Notes: a model not told the origin generated them from the letters alone. A DNA stretch of 64,000 bases from Prevotella sp. (GCA_017847725.1 JAGAXW010000028.1:37237-101236); one strand, 5' to 3'. Shown: positions 35,613 through 45,592, counted from the stretch's first letter. Numbers and translations: made by a program.

Positions 35613-36359
35613 ATGATGAAGAAAGAACTAAATAACATCCCACAGCATATTGCCATCATCATGGACGGCAACGGACGCTGGGCTACCGAACGCGGCATGG
35701 ACCGCACACTGGGCCACAAGGCGGGTTTGGACACCGTCAAGAAGATTGCCGCCGAGAGCGCCCGGCTGGGAGTGAAATACCTGACGCTCTATACCTTCTC
35801 GACCGAGAACTGGAACCGGCCGGCCTACGAGATTGAGGCGCTGATGGGACTGGTGCTGGGCTTCTTCGAGATGGAGCTGTTCTCCGACAACAACATCCGG
35901 TTCCGACTCATCGGCGACCTGGAGCGGCTGCCCAAGAGCGTGCAGGACAAGATACACTACATGGAGGACCTGACGGCTGCCAACGACGGCATGACGCTGG
36001 TGGTGGCCATGAGCTACTCGTCGAAGTGGGAACTGACGAAGGCCGTGTGCGACATCGCTGCCGACGTGAAGGAGGGCAAGATCAGACTGAGCGAAATCAG
36101 CGAAGACACCATCAGCCAGCACCTGTGCACCTACTTCATGCCCGACCCTGACCTGCTGATACGCACGGGCGGCGAGGTGCGCATCTCGAACTACCTGCTG
36201 TGGCAGATAGCCTATGCCGAACTGTATTTCTGCGATACCTACTGGCCCGACTTCGACGAGGAGCAGCTGCACAAGGCCATCGAGAGCTACAGGAGCCGCC
36301 AGCGACGCTATGGCAAGACGGAGGCACAGGTGGAGAACGAGGCAGAAGTTTCCGAATGA
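35613..36359 (+). CDS. uppS: Undecaprenyl diphosphate synthase (cis-isoprenyl transferase)
   Basis: 248 residues. Condenses farnesyl diphosphate with isopentenyl units to make the C55 lipid carrier for peptidoglycan and surface glycans. Motifs: [13 protein letters not shown] with catalytic Asp18, [13 protein letters not shown], and [20 protein letters not shown]. Length is normal. It lies 13 bases after the barrel gene and 48 bases before bamA. Confidence 0.97.
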   Translation: MMKKELNNIPQHIAIIMDGNGRWATERGMDRTLGHKAGLDTVKKIAAESARLGVKYLTLYTFSTENWNRPAYEIEALMGLVLGFFEMELFSDNNIRFRLIGDLERLPKSVQDKIHYMEDLTAANDGMTLVVAMSYSSKWELTKAVCDIAADVKEGKIRLSEISEDTISQHLCTYFMPDPDLLIRTGGEVRISNYLLWQIAYAELYFCDTYWPDFDEEQLHKAIESYRSRQRRYGKTEAQVENEAEVSE

Positions 36360-36406
36360 GAATCGATAACTGATAATTGAGTATACAAGTGATAAATAAG
36401 AGACGT

Positions 36407-39058
36407 ATGAATACAAGATGGAGATGGATGATAGGTCTGTCATTCGTCGTTTCTCCGCTATCGTTTAGCACTGCAGGAGCGCAAGACGTCATCGTCAATC
36501 CCGACATCTCGTATGCCGGCACGCCACGCTCGTGCGAGATTGGCGGCATCACCGTCAAGGGCGTCGAGGGCTACGAAGACTATGTGCTGATAGGACTGTC
36601 GGGACTGTCGGTGGGCCAGACCATCGACGTGCCGGGCACTGAGATTACGGAAGCCGTGAAGCGCTACTGGAAGCACGGCCTGTTCTCGAAGGTGTCCATC
36701 GGCGCCGACTCTATCGTGGGCAACAAGGTGTACCTGCGCATCCTGCTGGCCACACGCCCACGCGTGAGCAGCATCAACTACTTCGGACTGAAGAAGTCGG
36801 AGCGCGAGGACATGGAGGCCAAGCTGGGCATCATACGCGGCAGCCAGATTACACCCAACATGCTGGACCGCGCCAAGATACTGGCCAAGAAATACTTCGA
36901 CGAGAAGGGCTACAAGAACGCCGAGATAGAGATTGCGCAGCGCGACGACGTGACGGGCAGCAACGAGGTGATACTCGACATCAGCGTCGACAAGAAGTCG
37001 AAGATGCGCGTGCGCAAAATCATCTTCGAGGGCAACCACCAGCTGAAGACGAAGAAAATCAAAGGCTCGATGTTCAAGAAGGGTGCCTTTGGCAAAATCA
37101 ACGAGGCCGGCAAGTTCAAGAACATGTTCAAGCCCAAGAAGTTCACTCCCGAACGCTACGAGGAGGCCAAGAAGGCCCTCATCGACAAATATAACGAGCT
37201 GGGCTACCGCGACGCCGTCATTCTGGAAGACTCGGTATGGACAGTCGACGAGAAGCACGTAAACGTGCTGGTCAAGCTCGACGAAGGTCAGCGCTATTAC
37301 ATCCGCAACATCACGTGGGTGGGCAACACGGTGGTGACCACCGACTGGCTCAACGCCACGTTAGGCATGAAGAAGGGCGACGTGTACAACCAGAAGTTGC
37401 TGAACAAGCGACTCTCGGAGGACGACGACGCCATCGGCAACTACTACTGGAACAACGGTTACCTCTTCTACAACCTGCAGCCTACGGAGGTGAACATCGT
37501 GGGCGACTCCATCGACCTGGAGATGCGCATCGTAGAAGGTACGCAGGCACACATCAGCCACGTGCGCATATACGGTAACGACCGACTCTACGAGGAGGTG
37601 GTGCGCCGCGAGCTGCGCACCAAGCCGGGCGACCTGTTCTCGAAAGAGGCCATCCAGCGTTCGGCACGCGAGATAGCCTCGATGGGCTTCTTCGACCCCG
37701 AGAAGGTGAACCCCGACATCAAGCCCAACTACGAGGACGGCACCGTAGACATCAACTGGCAACTGGAACAGAAGTCGAACGACCAGCTGGAATTCTCGCT
37801 CGGATGGGGACAGACGGGTATCATCGGACGCGTGGGCATCAAGCTCAACAACTTCTCCATGCGCAACCTGTTCGGCAAGAACAAGATGCACCGCGGACTG
37901 CTGCCCATCGGCGACGGCGAGCAGCTGTCGCTGTCGTACCAGTCGAACGGTAGCTACTACAACTCGGTATCGGCCGGCTACTCGACAGGATGGTTCGGCG
38001 GCAAGCGCCCCATCGCCTTCAGCGTCAACGCCTTCTTCTCGAAGCAGACCGACATCTCCAGCACCTACCGCAACTCCAGCTGGTATAACAACTACTATAA
38101 CTACGCCGCAGGACTCGGATCGTACAACAGCGGCTACTACGACTATACGTCGATGATGGACGACGACAAGTACATCAAGCTCTTCGGCGTATCGCTCGGA
38201 TGGGGTAAGCGCCTGCGCTGGCCCGACGACTACTTCCAGCTGTCGCTGCAGCTGTCGTACACGCGCTACATGCTGCAAGACTGGAGCTACTTCCTCATCA
38301 GCAACGGTAACTGTAACAACATCAACCTGGGCATCACCCTGTCGCGTACGTCGACCGACAACCAGTTGTTCCCACGCCGCGGCTCGGAGTTCTCGGCATC
38401 GGTAACACTCACGCCGCCCTGGTCGCTGTTTGACAAGAAGGACTATGCCAACCTCGGTACGGCGCAGACCTACAACACCAACATCGACCGCTACAACGAC
38501 GAGCTGCAGGAGAAGTACCGCTGGATAGAATATCACAAGTGGAAGTTCAAGTCGCGCACCTTCACCTCGCTCACCGGCGGGCAGAAGTGTCTTGTGCTGA
38601 TGACCCGCGTGGAAATGGGTATCCTCGGCGCATACAACAAGGACAAGAAGTCGCCCTTCGAGACATTCTACGTGGGTGGTGACGGCATGAGCGGCTACTC
38701 GTCGGGATATGCCGAAGAGACCATCGGACTGCGTGGTTACGAGAACGGATCGCTCACACCCTACCGCGCCGAAGGCTATGCCTACGACCGCTTCACGCTC
38801 GAGCTGCGCTACCCGTTCCTGCTGGGCAACACCACCATCTACGGACTCGGATTCCTGGAGGGCGGTAACGCATGGAACGAAGCCAAGAACTTCAACCCCT
38901 TCCAGCTCAAGCGCTCGGCAGGTCTCGGTGTGCGCATCTTCCTGCCAATGGTGGGTCTGATGGGTATCGACTGGGCCTACGGTTTCGACAAGCCCTACGG
39001 CACGTCATCGAGCAAGGGCGGCAGCCAGTTCCACTTCATCCTGGGACAAGAGTTTTAA
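36407..39058 (+). CDS. bamA: BamA outer-membrane protein assembly factor
   Basis: About 883 residues from ATG 36407, chosen over an upstream in-frame TTG because it begins the signal peptide ending STAGAQD. POTRA repeats cover about 45-450 (ITVKGVEGYEDYVL; ITWVGNTVVTTDWLN; VRIYGNDRLYEEVVRREL), then the Omp85 barrel to the end (GLGVRIFLPMVGLMGIDWAYGF). The barrel contains long Tyr/Asn/Ser-rich loops (about residues 550-590) as common in this phylum. It folds barrel proteins into the outer membrane. OmpH-like chaperone genes follow. Confidence 0.95.
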   Translation: MNTRWRWMIGLSFVVSPLSFSTAGAQDVIVNPDISYAGTPRSCEIGGITVKGVEGYEDYVLIGLSGLSVGQTIDVPGTEITEAVKRYWKHGLFSKVSIGADSIVGNKVYLRILLATRPRVSSINYFGLKKSEREDMEAKLGIIRGSQITPNMLDRAKILAKKYFDEKGYKNAEIEIAQRDDVTGSNEVILDISVDKKSKMRVRKIIFEGNHQLKTKKIKGSMFKKGAFGKINEAGKFKNMFKPKKFTPERYEEAKKALIDKYNELGYRDAVILEDSVWTVDEKHVNVLVKLDEGQRYYIRNITWVGNTVVTTDWLNATLGMKKGDVYNQKLLNKRLSEDDDAIGNYYWNNGYLFYNLQPTEVNIVGDSIDLEMRIVEGTQAHISHVRIYGNDRLYEEVVRRELRTKPGDLFSKEAIQRSAREIASMGFFDPEKVNPDIKPNYEDGTVDINWQLEQKSNDQLEFSLGWGQTGIIGRVGIKLNNFSMRNLFGKNKMHRGLLPIGDGEQLSLSYQSNGSYYNSVSAGYSTGWFGGKRPIAFSVNAFFSKQTDISSTYRNSSWYNNYYNYAAGLGSYNSGYYDYTSMMDDDKYIKLFGVSLGWGKRLRWPDDYFQLSLQLSYTRYMLQDWSYFLISNGNCNNINLGITLSRTSTDNQLFPRRGSEFSASVTLTPPWSLFDKKDYANLGTAQTYNTNIDRYNDELQEKYRWIEYHKWKFKSRTFTSLTGGQKCLVLMTRVEMGILGAYNKDKKSPFETFYVGGDGMSGYSSGYAEETIGLRGYENGSLTPYRAEGYAYDRFTLELRYPFLLGNTTIYGLGFLEGGNAWNEAKNFNPFQLKRSAGLGVRIFLPMVGLMGIDWAYGFDKPYGTSSSKGGSQFHFILGQEF

Positions 39059-39069
39059 AACTGAACGTT

Positions 39070-39585
39070 ATGAAGAAGACACTGTTAACACTCATGGTGC
39101 TGTGCGCATCAGCACTGTCGATGCAGGCACAGAAGTTTGCACTGGTCGACATGGACTATATCTTTAAGAACATACCGGCCTACGAGCGCGCCAACGAGCA
39201 GCTCAACCAGGTATCGAAGAAGTGGCAGGCCGAAGTGGAGGCACTGCAGATAGAGGCGCAGACGCTCTACAAGAACTACCAGAACGAGGTGGTGTTCCTC
39301 TCGCAGGAGCAGAAAAAGGCCCGCCAGGACGCTATCGTCGCCAAGGAGAAGGAGGCTGCCGACCTGAAGAAGAAATACTTCGGACCGCAGGGCGAGCTCT
39401 TCAAGAAGCGCACCGCCCTGATGACTCCCATCCAGGAGGAGGTGTACAACGCCGTGAAGGACATTGCCGACATGCGCGGCTACCAGCTCATCCTCGACCG
39501 TGCCTCCGACCAGGGCATCATCTTCGGATCGCCCAAAATCGACGTCAGCAACGAGGTGCTGTCGAAACTGGGATACAGCAATTAG
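39070..39585 (+). CDS. OmpH/Skp-family periplasmic chaperone (1 of 3)
   Basis: 171 residues from ATG 39070, which starts the signal peptide MKKTLLTLMVLCASALSMQA. Mature start KFALVDMDYIFKNIPAYERA, then a long charged coiled coil (about 40-120) and a C-terminal strand (YQLILDRASDQGIIFGSP). Skp trimers hold unfolded barrel proteins in the periplasm for BamA, which is encoded 11 bases upstream. Confidence 0.9.
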   Translation: MKKTLLTLMVLCASALSMQAQKFALVDMDYIFKNIPAYERANEQLNQVSKKWQAEVEALQIEAQTLYKNYQNEVVFLSQEQKKARQDAIVAKEKEAADLKKKYFGPQGELFKKRTALMTPIQEEVYNAVKDIADMRGYQLILDRASDQGIIFGSPKIDVSNEVLSKLGYSN

Positions 39586-39635
39586 GATAATATCAGAAAA
39601 CAGAAATTATAAAAACAAAAAAAGTAAACAAAATT

Positions 39636-40133
39636 ATGAAGAAACTATTGATTACACTGCTGATGCTGGCTCCTATGGCCACATTCGCACAGAAGTTCGG
39701 ACACGTCAATTCGCAGGAGATTATCCAAGCCATGCCTGAGTTCACCAAGGCACGCGCCGACATAGAGGCCCTGACCAAGCAGTATGAAGCCGACCTGAAG
39801 TCGATGCAGGAGGAACTGCAGAAGAAGTCGGAGGCTTACGAGAAGGAGTCGGCCAGCCTGCCCGCCAACATCAAGCAGCGCCGTGAGCAGGAACTGCAGG
39901 AGATGTATCAGAAGATACAGCAGAGCTATCAGGACAACCAGCAGGCTCTGGCCAAGGAGCAGCAGGAGAAGATGCAGGCCATCACCACCAAGGTGCTCGA
40001 CGCCATCAAGCAGGTGGGCCAGGCCGGCGGCTACGTCTACGTGATGGACCTCACCGGTGGCATCCCCTACATCAGCACCACGCTGTCTACCGACATTACC
40101 GCTCAGGTGAAGTCTAAACTCGGCCTGAAGTAA
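39636..40133 (+). CDS. OmpH/Skp-family periplasmic chaperone (2 of 3)
   Basis: 165 residues with signal peptide ending FAQKFGH. Typical NSQEIIQAMPEF start, glutamine/glutamate-rich coiled coil (about 35-120) and VYVMDLTGGIPYIS near the end. It is a paralogue of the two flanking genes. A short AT-rich gap (39586-39635) separates it from copy 1. Confidence 0.9.
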   Translation: MKKLLITLLMLAPMATFAQKFGHVNSQEIIQAMPEFTKARADIEALTKQYEADLKSMQEELQKKSEAYEKESASLPANIKQRREQELQEMYQKIQQSYQDNQQALAKEQQEKMQAITTKVLDAIKQVGQAGGYVYVMDLTGGIPYISTTLSTDITAQVKSKLGLK

Positions 40134-40155
40134 ATAGAAACATACCTCACCGGAT

Positions 40156-40683
40156 ATGAAGCGCCTACTCTTCGTATTGACCATGCTCGCCGCACTGACT
40201 GCCTCGGCACAAACCGAGGAGCAGCCGGTGCAGGCGGAGAAAGCCCTGTTCGGCTATCTCAGCTACGACAGTGCCATGCATGCCATGCCCGACTATGCGC
40301 TGGTGCTGGCACAGATGGCGGAGCTGCGCGAAAAGTATGAAGCCGAACAGCAGCGCGTGGCCGACGACTTCAACAAGAAGTATGAGGAGTTTCTCGACGG
40401 ACTGTCGTCCTTCCCGCAGACCATCCTGCAGAAGCGACAGAGCGAGCTGCAGGAGATGCTCGACAAGAACATCGCCTTCAAGAAGGAGGGACAGCGGCTG
40501 CTCGGCATGGCCGAGGAAGAGGCACTGGCCCCACTGCGCCAGCGGCTGGCCGACGTGCTAGCCACGCTGGGACAGCAGCGCGGCTACGCCTTCATCCTCA
40601 ACACCGACTTGAACGCCGTGCCCTATATCAACCCCACACAGGGCGAAGATATCAACGAAGTTGTCAAGGAACTGTTAAAATAA
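40156..40683 (+). CDS. OmpH/Skp-family periplasmic chaperone (3 of 3), more divergent
   Basis: 175 residues with signal peptide ending ASAQTEE. Start FGYLSYDSAMHAMPDYALV and end YAFILNTDLNAVPYINP keep the family pattern, with a coiled coil between. The segment after the signal peptide has an acidic Glu/Gln linker that the other two lack. The three copies probably arose by tandem duplication; the third is followed 10 bases later by murI. Confidence 0.85.
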   Translation: MKRLLFVLTMLAALTASAQTEEQPVQAEKALFGYLSYDSAMHAMPDYALVLAQMAELREKYEAEQQRVADDFNKKYEEFLDGLSSFPQTILQKRQSELQEMLDKNIAFKKEGQRLLGMAEEEALAPLRQRLADVLATLGQQRGYAFILNTDLNAVPYINPTQGEDINEVVKELLK

Positions 40684-40693
40684 ACCGTCAGCA

Positions 40694-41545
40694 TTGACTA
40701 CGCGCCAGTTAATATTACCCAAAAGGCCGGGACCCATTGGCGTCTTTGACAGTGGATACGGCGGACTGACCATCCTGCACGCCATACGCCAGGAGCTGCC
40801 CCAGTACGACTACCTCTATCTGGGCGACAACGCAAGGGCTCCGTATGGCACTCGCTCGTTCGACGTCGTCTACGAGTTCACCCGACAGGCCGTCATCCGT
40901 CTCTTCGAGATGGGATGCCACCTCGTCATACTGGGTTGCAACACCGCCTCGGCCAAGGCGCTGCGCTCCATCCAACAAAACGATCTGCCCAAGCTCGACG
41001 CACAGCGTCGGGTCTTGGGCATCATTCGTCCTACCGCCGAGATTGTCGGCTCGCTCACCCACTCGCGCCACATCGGCATCTTCGCCACCGAAGGCACCAT
41101 CAAGAGCCAGTCGTACGACCTCGAAATCCACAAATTCGCACCCGACGTAAAAGTCAGCGGCGTGGCGTGCCCCTTTTGGGTACCCCTCGTAGAATATAAC
41201 GAGGCCGAATCGCCGGGTGCCGACTACTTCGTCAAGAAGCGAATTGACCAGCTGATGGCGCTCGATCCGCTTATTGACACCGTCATCCTGGGCTGCACAC
41301 ACTACCCGCTCTTGCTGCCCAAGATACGCTCCCACATGCCCGAGGGTATCCACATCGTAGCACAAGGCCGGTACGTGGCGAAGAGCCTTGCCGACTATCT
41401 GCAGCGTCATCGCGACATTGAGCAGCGTTGCACGCGAGGTGGACAGGTGAACTACCTGACCACAGAGAATCCCGACAAGTTCAGCGAACAGGCACAGACT
41501 TTCCTGCACGAGCCTGTCAGCGTCGACACGGTCACACTCGGATAA
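40694..41545 (+). CDS. murI: Glutamate racemase
   Basis: 283 residues with a TTG start at 40694; no ATG is available before the conserved FDSGYGGLT motif, so a non-ATG start is required. The two catalytic cysteines are in VILGCNTAS and VILGCTHYP. It makes D-glutamate for peptidoglycan. It lies 10 bases after the third ompH gene and probably is co-transcribed with the envelope block. Confidence 0.94.
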   Translation: MTTRQLILPKRPGPIGVFDSGYGGLTILHAIRQELPQYDYLYLGDNARAPYGTRSFDVVYEFTRQAVIRLFEMGCHLVILGCNTASAKALRSIQQNDLPKLDAQRRVLGIIRPTAEIVGSLTHSRHIGIFATEGTIKSQSYDLEIHKFAPDVKVSGVACPFWVPLVEYNEAESPGADYFVKKRIDQLMALDPLIDTVILGCTHYPLLLPKIRSHMPEGIHIVAQGRYVAKSLADYLQRHRDIEQRCTRGGQVNYLTTENPDKFSEQAQTFLHEPVSVDTVTLG

Positions 41546-41551
41546 GAACAA

Positions 41552-42412
41552 TCAGTATTCCACGTAAGGTTCCAGTCGGCTGATGGCCTCAGGAGGGAAG
41601 TCAGCAGAGAGGCGCAGTTGTTGCAGGCTCTCAATAGGGCCCTTGAGCCGGCGATAGTCTACAATGGCCTTGGCCTGATAATAGTTGATGTACGGATGAC
41701 GGCGCAACTCCTGAAGCGACAGGCTATTGATTCTCAACTTTCTGGTAGCTGGCTGCCGGATGCTGAAATACTTCTTGGCAGCGTGCGGGAAGCCGTCAAT
41801 CTCGTCCAACTGGTCGACACTGACGTAACCGCCCAACCGCTCTCCATAACGCACAATCTCACGCGCATAATACGACCCAATCCCCGGCACCTTCTTCAGC
41901 TGTGTGGTGTCTGCCCCGCTCAGCACGATGGTCTCACCCTCGGCCAGCTTGACCGGATAGCGCAGCGTGTCACGCTCATGCCTCACGCTGTCAGTCAGCA
42001 AGGTAGCGGCCGGCCGGTATTCATCCGATATACGGATGTAAGGCTCCAGCCGCCGGTAGTCCTTCACCGTGAGCCCATAGAGGCGTGCGAAGTCTTCCTT
42101 CCGACGGTAGACGCCGCCATGGGCCCTGTATTTGTAGATATTACGGATTTGCCAATCTTGCAAACCCAGCCGGCGCAGTTGCGCACTGTCGGCGGTATTG
42201 GGGTCGAAGGGGAAGGACTCGACGCGGCGGACGCGAAGAGGCTCTCCATGAACAACGGAGCGGGAACGGCGAGGGAACGGAGCGGTAACGGAGAGGGAGT
42301 CTGTCTGGACATCGGCCGTCGGGTCACCTTGGTCTGTCAGGAGCAGAAAGACCAACACCGCCAGCAAGAGCATCAGTGCAGCGACGGCTATCTTCCTGTC
42401 GTTGCGGTTCAT
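41552..42412 (-). CDS. ComEA-like helix-hairpin-helix protein, membrane anchored
   Basis: 286 residues from ATG 42412. The longer open frame upstream overlaps the symporter gene and is not credible. One N-terminal membrane helix (about 8-28), an Arg/Ser-rich linker, then repeated HhH-type segments: FDPNTADSAQLRRLGL, TTQLKKVPGIGSYYAREIV and INSLSLQELRRHPYINYYQA. Such proteins bind DNA without sequence specificity, and ComEA homologues act in DNA uptake; in Bacteroidetes the role is unproven. The ATG overlaps the upstream symporter stop (ATGA). Confidence 0.8.
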   Translation of the reverse strand: MNRNDRKIAVAALMLLLAVLVFLLLTDQGDPTADVQTDSLSVTAPFPRRSRSVVHGEPLRVRRVESFPFDPNTADSAQLRRLGLQDWQIRNIYKYRAHGGVYRRKEDFARLYGLTVKDYRRLEPYIRISDEYRPAATLLTDSVRHERDTLRYPVKLAEGETIVLSGADTTQLKKVPGIGSYYAREIVRYGERLGGYVSVDQLDEIDGFPHAAKKYFSIRQPATRKLRINSLSLQELRRHPYINYYQAKAIVDYRRLKGPIESLQQLRLSADFPPEAISRLEPYVEY

Positions 42413-43764
42413 ATCACGCCCAACTGATGCAGGAATATCATGAGGATGCAGACAGGACAGATATACCTGACGGCCAGCAGGAAGATGCGGAAAAACCACA
42501 CATTGACGGTGCCGCCGTTCGTCAGTTCGTCGAAGACCACCTGACGCGGGATATACCAACCCACAAAGAGACAGGCCAACATACCGCCCAAAGGCAGCAT
42601 GACATTGGCCGTAAGCTGATCGCAGAAGTCCATCACCGGCAAATTCATCAGCCCCAGGTCGGGATAGGCGCCCACCGACCAGGCACAGAAGAGGCAAATG
42701 AGCGATGCGACAACGGTGACAATCCATGCCGAATACCTACGCGGCCGCTGCAACTCTTCGGTAAAGAATGCCGTGCCTATCTCATGCATCGAGATGGTGG
42801 AGGTGAGTGCGGCAAACACCAGCAGCGCATAGAACATCACACCAACCACATATCCTATCGCCGGCACCGTGTCGAAGGCCTGCTGGAACACGTTGGGCAG
42901 TGTGATGAAGATAAGCGACGGACCGCTGTCGGCACTGATGCCCACCGAGGCGGCAGCAGGGAATATCACCAGACCCGAGCAGATGGCTATCATCGTGTCG
43001 AGGATGGCTATCTGACTGGCCGAATGTAGGATATTGGTGTCCTTGGAGAAATAGCTGGCATAGGTACACAGGCAGGCCGTGCCCAGCGACAGCGAGAAAA
43101 ATGCCTGTCCCAAGGCTTCGAGCAATACACGGCTGGCCAATTTGGAGAAGTCGGGATAGAGCAGGAAGCGCACACCGTCGAGCGCACCGGGCAGCAGGCA
43201 GGAGGCCACCACCAGCACCATCAGCAGTATGAGTAATATCGGCATCAGCCACTTCGACACACGCTCGATGCCTCGCTGCACACCGCGCGCCACCACAAAA
43301 TGGGTGAGCACGATAAAGGCGATACCCCATACGACGGGCTTCAGCGCATCACTCGAGAAGTCGGCAAAATAGTTGGTGACATACTGGGCATCACCATTCA
43401 GCTGTCCGGCCAGCGAGGCAAAGAGGTATTGCAGACACCATCCGGCCACTACGGCATAGAAGCCAAGGATGATGGTGGATGTCAGGATGCCCAGATAGCC
43501 CACCCATTTCCATGGGCGCCCTTTCGACAGAAGGTCGTAGGCACGGGCGGCATTGGTCTGGGCATGGCGCCCTACGATAAACTCGCTCACCATGCCGGGG
43601 ATGCCCAGCAAGAAGATACAGACTATATAAATAAGGAGAAAAGCAGCACCGCCGTTCTGTCCCGTCATATACGGGAAACGCCAAATATTGCCCAAGCCCA
43701 CGGCCGAACCTGCTGTCGCAAGGACAATACCTATCTTACTGCCGAAACTGCCTCGCTCGCTCAT
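42409..43764 (-). CDS. Sodium-dependent symporter, neurotransmitter:sodium symporter family (copy 2)
   Basis: 451 residues, about 11-12 helices. Helix 1 carries the family's sodium-site motif SAVGLGNIWRFPYMTGQNGG. By family it moves amino acids or related amines with Na+. It is a close paralogue of the gene starting at 45130, 4 bases away, with which it shares almost all motifs. Specific substrate not predictable from the sequence. Confidence 0.9.
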   Translation of the reverse strand: MSERGSFGSKIGIVLATAGSAVGLGNIWRFPYMTGQNGGAAFLLIYIVCIFLLGIPGMVSEFIVGRHAQTNAARAYDLLSKGRPWKWVGYLGILTSTIILGFYAVVAGWCLQYLFASLAGQLNGDAQYVTNYFADFSSDALKPVVWGIAFIVLTHFVVARGVQRGIERVSKWLMPILLILLMVLVVASCLLPGALDGVRFLLYPDFSKLASRVLLEALGQAFFSLSLGTACLCTYASYFSKDTNILHSASQIAILDTMIAICSGLVIFPAAASVGISADSGPSLIFITLPNVFQQAFDTVPAIGYVVGVMFYALLVFAALTSTISMHEIGTAFFTEELQRPRRYSAWIVTVVASLICLFCAWSVGAYPDLGLMNLPVMDFCDQLTANVMLPLGGMLACLFVGWYIPRQVVFDELTNGGTVNVWFFRIFLLAVRYICPVCILMIFLHQLGVI

Positions 43765-43768
43765 GTCT

Positions 43769-45130
43769 TTATCCCTTTAGGAAGCCCAGCTGATGGAAGA
43801 AAATGAACAGGATGGCCAACGGACAGACGTACTTGACCAGAAACAGGTAGAGATGGAAATAGCTTCCACGCAGCTCACCCCAGTTGGTAAACTCGTCACG
43901 GACTATCTTATGGTCTACATACCAGCCAATGAAGATACAGGTCAGGAAGCCTACGATGGGAAGGAATATCTGGCCTGTCACAAAGTCGAACCAGTCGAAC
44001 AGGCTACGGCCGGCCAGCGTCAGACCGTCGACAGCGCCCAGCGACAACGAGCAGAACGCTCCAATCACCGCCGTGGTCACCGTAACAACCTGTGCTGCCC
44101 GCTTGCGCGTGGTGTGCAGCTCCTCCTGGAAGAACGCCGTCGACACCTCGTGCAGCGACATCAGCGACGTCAGCGCTGCCAGCGACAGCAACACGAAGAA
44201 GAGCAGCGATATCACATATCCCAACAGCGGTACGGAAGCAAATGCCTGCGCAAAGACATTGGGCAGCGTAATAAAAATCAGCGACGGACCGCTGTCGGGA
44301 TTGACGCCCACCGAGAAAGCCGCCGGGAATATCATCAGACCGGCCAAGATGGCCACCAGACAGTCGATGACGGCAATCTGGGATGCCGCCTTGGTAAGGT
44401 CGGTATATTTCGAGAAGTAGCTGGCATAGGTGCACAGACAGCCCATGGCAATACTCAGCGAATAGAACGACTGGCCCAGCGCACCAAGGAATACGTCGCT
44501 GTTAATCTTGGAGAAGTCCGGCTTGAACAAAAACTCGACACCCGCCCATGCGTTGGGGAGCATACACGAGGCTGCAACGATGATGAGCAGCAGGATGAAC
44601 AGCGTTGGCATCATCATCTTTGAGGCCCGTTCGATACCGTCTCTCACGCCATGCTCAATAATCAGGTACGTCAGCATCAGGATGACAACCGTCCACAACA
44701 CGGGCTTCACGGGGTCTGTGCTCAGTTCGGTAAAATAGGTCTTGAAATACTCCGGATCGCCCTGCAGATGGCCCACCAGCGATGCCCAGACATACTGCAG
44801 ACACCACCCGGCCACAACGGCATAGTAGCCCGTAATCAAGAAACCCGTCAGCACACCCATATAGCCGATGACAGCCCATGGCGTACCACCTGCCAGGCTC
44901 CGGAAAGACCGCGCCGTATTAGCCTGTCCGTGACGCCCCACGATGAACTCGCTGATCATGCAAGGCACACCCAGCAGCAGCACACAGGCAACATAGATAA
45001 TGATAAACACGGCACCGCCGTTCTCACCCGCCATATAGGGAAAGCGCCAGACGTTGCCAAGGCCTACAGCCGAGCCTGCTGTCGCCAGAATGACCCCCAG
45101 TTTACTTCCAAAATTAGCTCTTTCGCTCAT
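43769..45130 (-). CDS. Sodium-dependent symporter, neurotransmitter:sodium symporter family (copy 1)
   Basis: 453 residues. Same architecture as the next gene in the operon, with SAVGLGNVWRFPYMAGENGG in helix 1 and SGPSLIFITLPNVFAQAF in the central region. It is first in the minus-strand run 45130 to 41552 and has a promoter at 45152-45182. The pair looks like a tandem duplication with divergence. Confidence 0.9.
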   Translation of the reverse strand: MSERANFGSKLGVILATAGSAVGLGNVWRFPYMAGENGGAVFIIIYVACVLLLGVPCMISEFIVGRHGQANTARSFRSLAGGTPWAVIGYMGVLTGFLITGYYAVVAGWCLQYVWASLVGHLQGDPEYFKTYFTELSTDPVKPVLWTVVILMLTYLIIEHGVRDGIERASKMMMPTLFILLLIIVAASCMLPNAWAGVEFLFKPDFSKINSDVFLGALGQSFYSLSIAMGCLCTYASYFSKYTDLTKAASQIAVIDCLVAILAGLMIFPAAFSVGVNPDSGPSLIFITLPNVFAQAFASVPLLGYVISLLFFVLLSLAALTSLMSLHEVSTAFFQEELHTTRKRAAQVVTVTTAVIGAFCSLSLGAVDGLTLAGRSLFDWFDFVTGQIFLPIVGFLTCIFIGWYVDHKIVRDEFTNWGELRGSYFHLYLFLVKYVCPLAILFIFFHQLGFLKG

Positions 45131-45147
45131 ATTATTCTCTCAAAACA

Positions 45148-45179
45148 TTTGCAAAAGTATAAAATAATTCTTATTTTTG
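45148..45179 (+). promoter_or_regulatory. Promoter of the VanZ-like gene
   Basis: TTTG at 45148-45151, 20-base spacer, TATTTTTG at 45172-45179; the ATG is at 45200. Confidence 0.65.
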
Positions 45180-45182
45180 CAA
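45152..45182 (-). promoter_or_regulatory. Promoter of the symporter operon
   Basis: Minus strand TTG (complement of 45180-45182), 20-base spacer, TACTTTTG (complement of 45152-45159); the ATG is at 45130. It overlaps the divergent plus-strand promoter almost completely. Confidence 0.6.
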
Positions 45183-45199
45183 CCCAAATGTAAGTTATT

Positions 45200-45592
45200 A
45201 TGTCGTTTTACAGCCATTTTATAAGAAAATATCCCCTTTCCATCCTCTGCCTACTGCTAATTTTCACGCTTTCCTTCATGCCCTTCTTCCCTGAGACGCC
45301 CTTTGACGACGTACAGTTTGTCGACAAGTGGACCCATCTCGTCATGTATGGCGGCACCAGCAGCGTCATCTGGTGGGAATACATACGAAGCCACATCCGG
45401 CTCGACTTTCGCAGGCTGCTGCTATTTGCCGTCGTCGGCATGATTATCTTAGGAGGACTGATAGAGCTGCTGCAGGCCTACTGCACCACGACACGGTCGG
45501 GCGAATGGTTCGACTTTATGGCCGACAGCATAGGAGTGCTCATCGGATCGGCTGTCGGCGTATTACTGGCCCTGTGCTACCATCGACTGTAA
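45200..45592 (+). CDS. VanZ-like family membrane protein
   Basis: 130 residues with four predicted helices and the VanZ-like pattern: HLVMYGGTSSVIWWEY near helix 2 and GGLIELLQAYCTTTRSGEWFDFMADSIG, which holds the conserved E-Q and D-N/D-G residues. Function of the family is unclear beyond resistance to teicoplanin for VanZ itself. Its 3' end overlaps the CYTH gene by 16 nt. Confidence 0.82.
   Translation: MSFYSHFIRKYPLSILCLLLIFTLSFMPFFPETPFDDVQFVDKWTHLVMYGGTSSVIWWEYIRSHIRLDFRRLLLFAVVGMIILGGLIELLQAYCTTTRSGEWFDFMADSIGVLIGSAVGVLLALCYHRL

Noticed and set aside
42413-42727. N-terminal extension of the ComEA-like gene
   Set aside because: It lies entirely within the symporter gene in another frame; ATG 42412 overlaps the symporter stop and begins a proper membrane helix.
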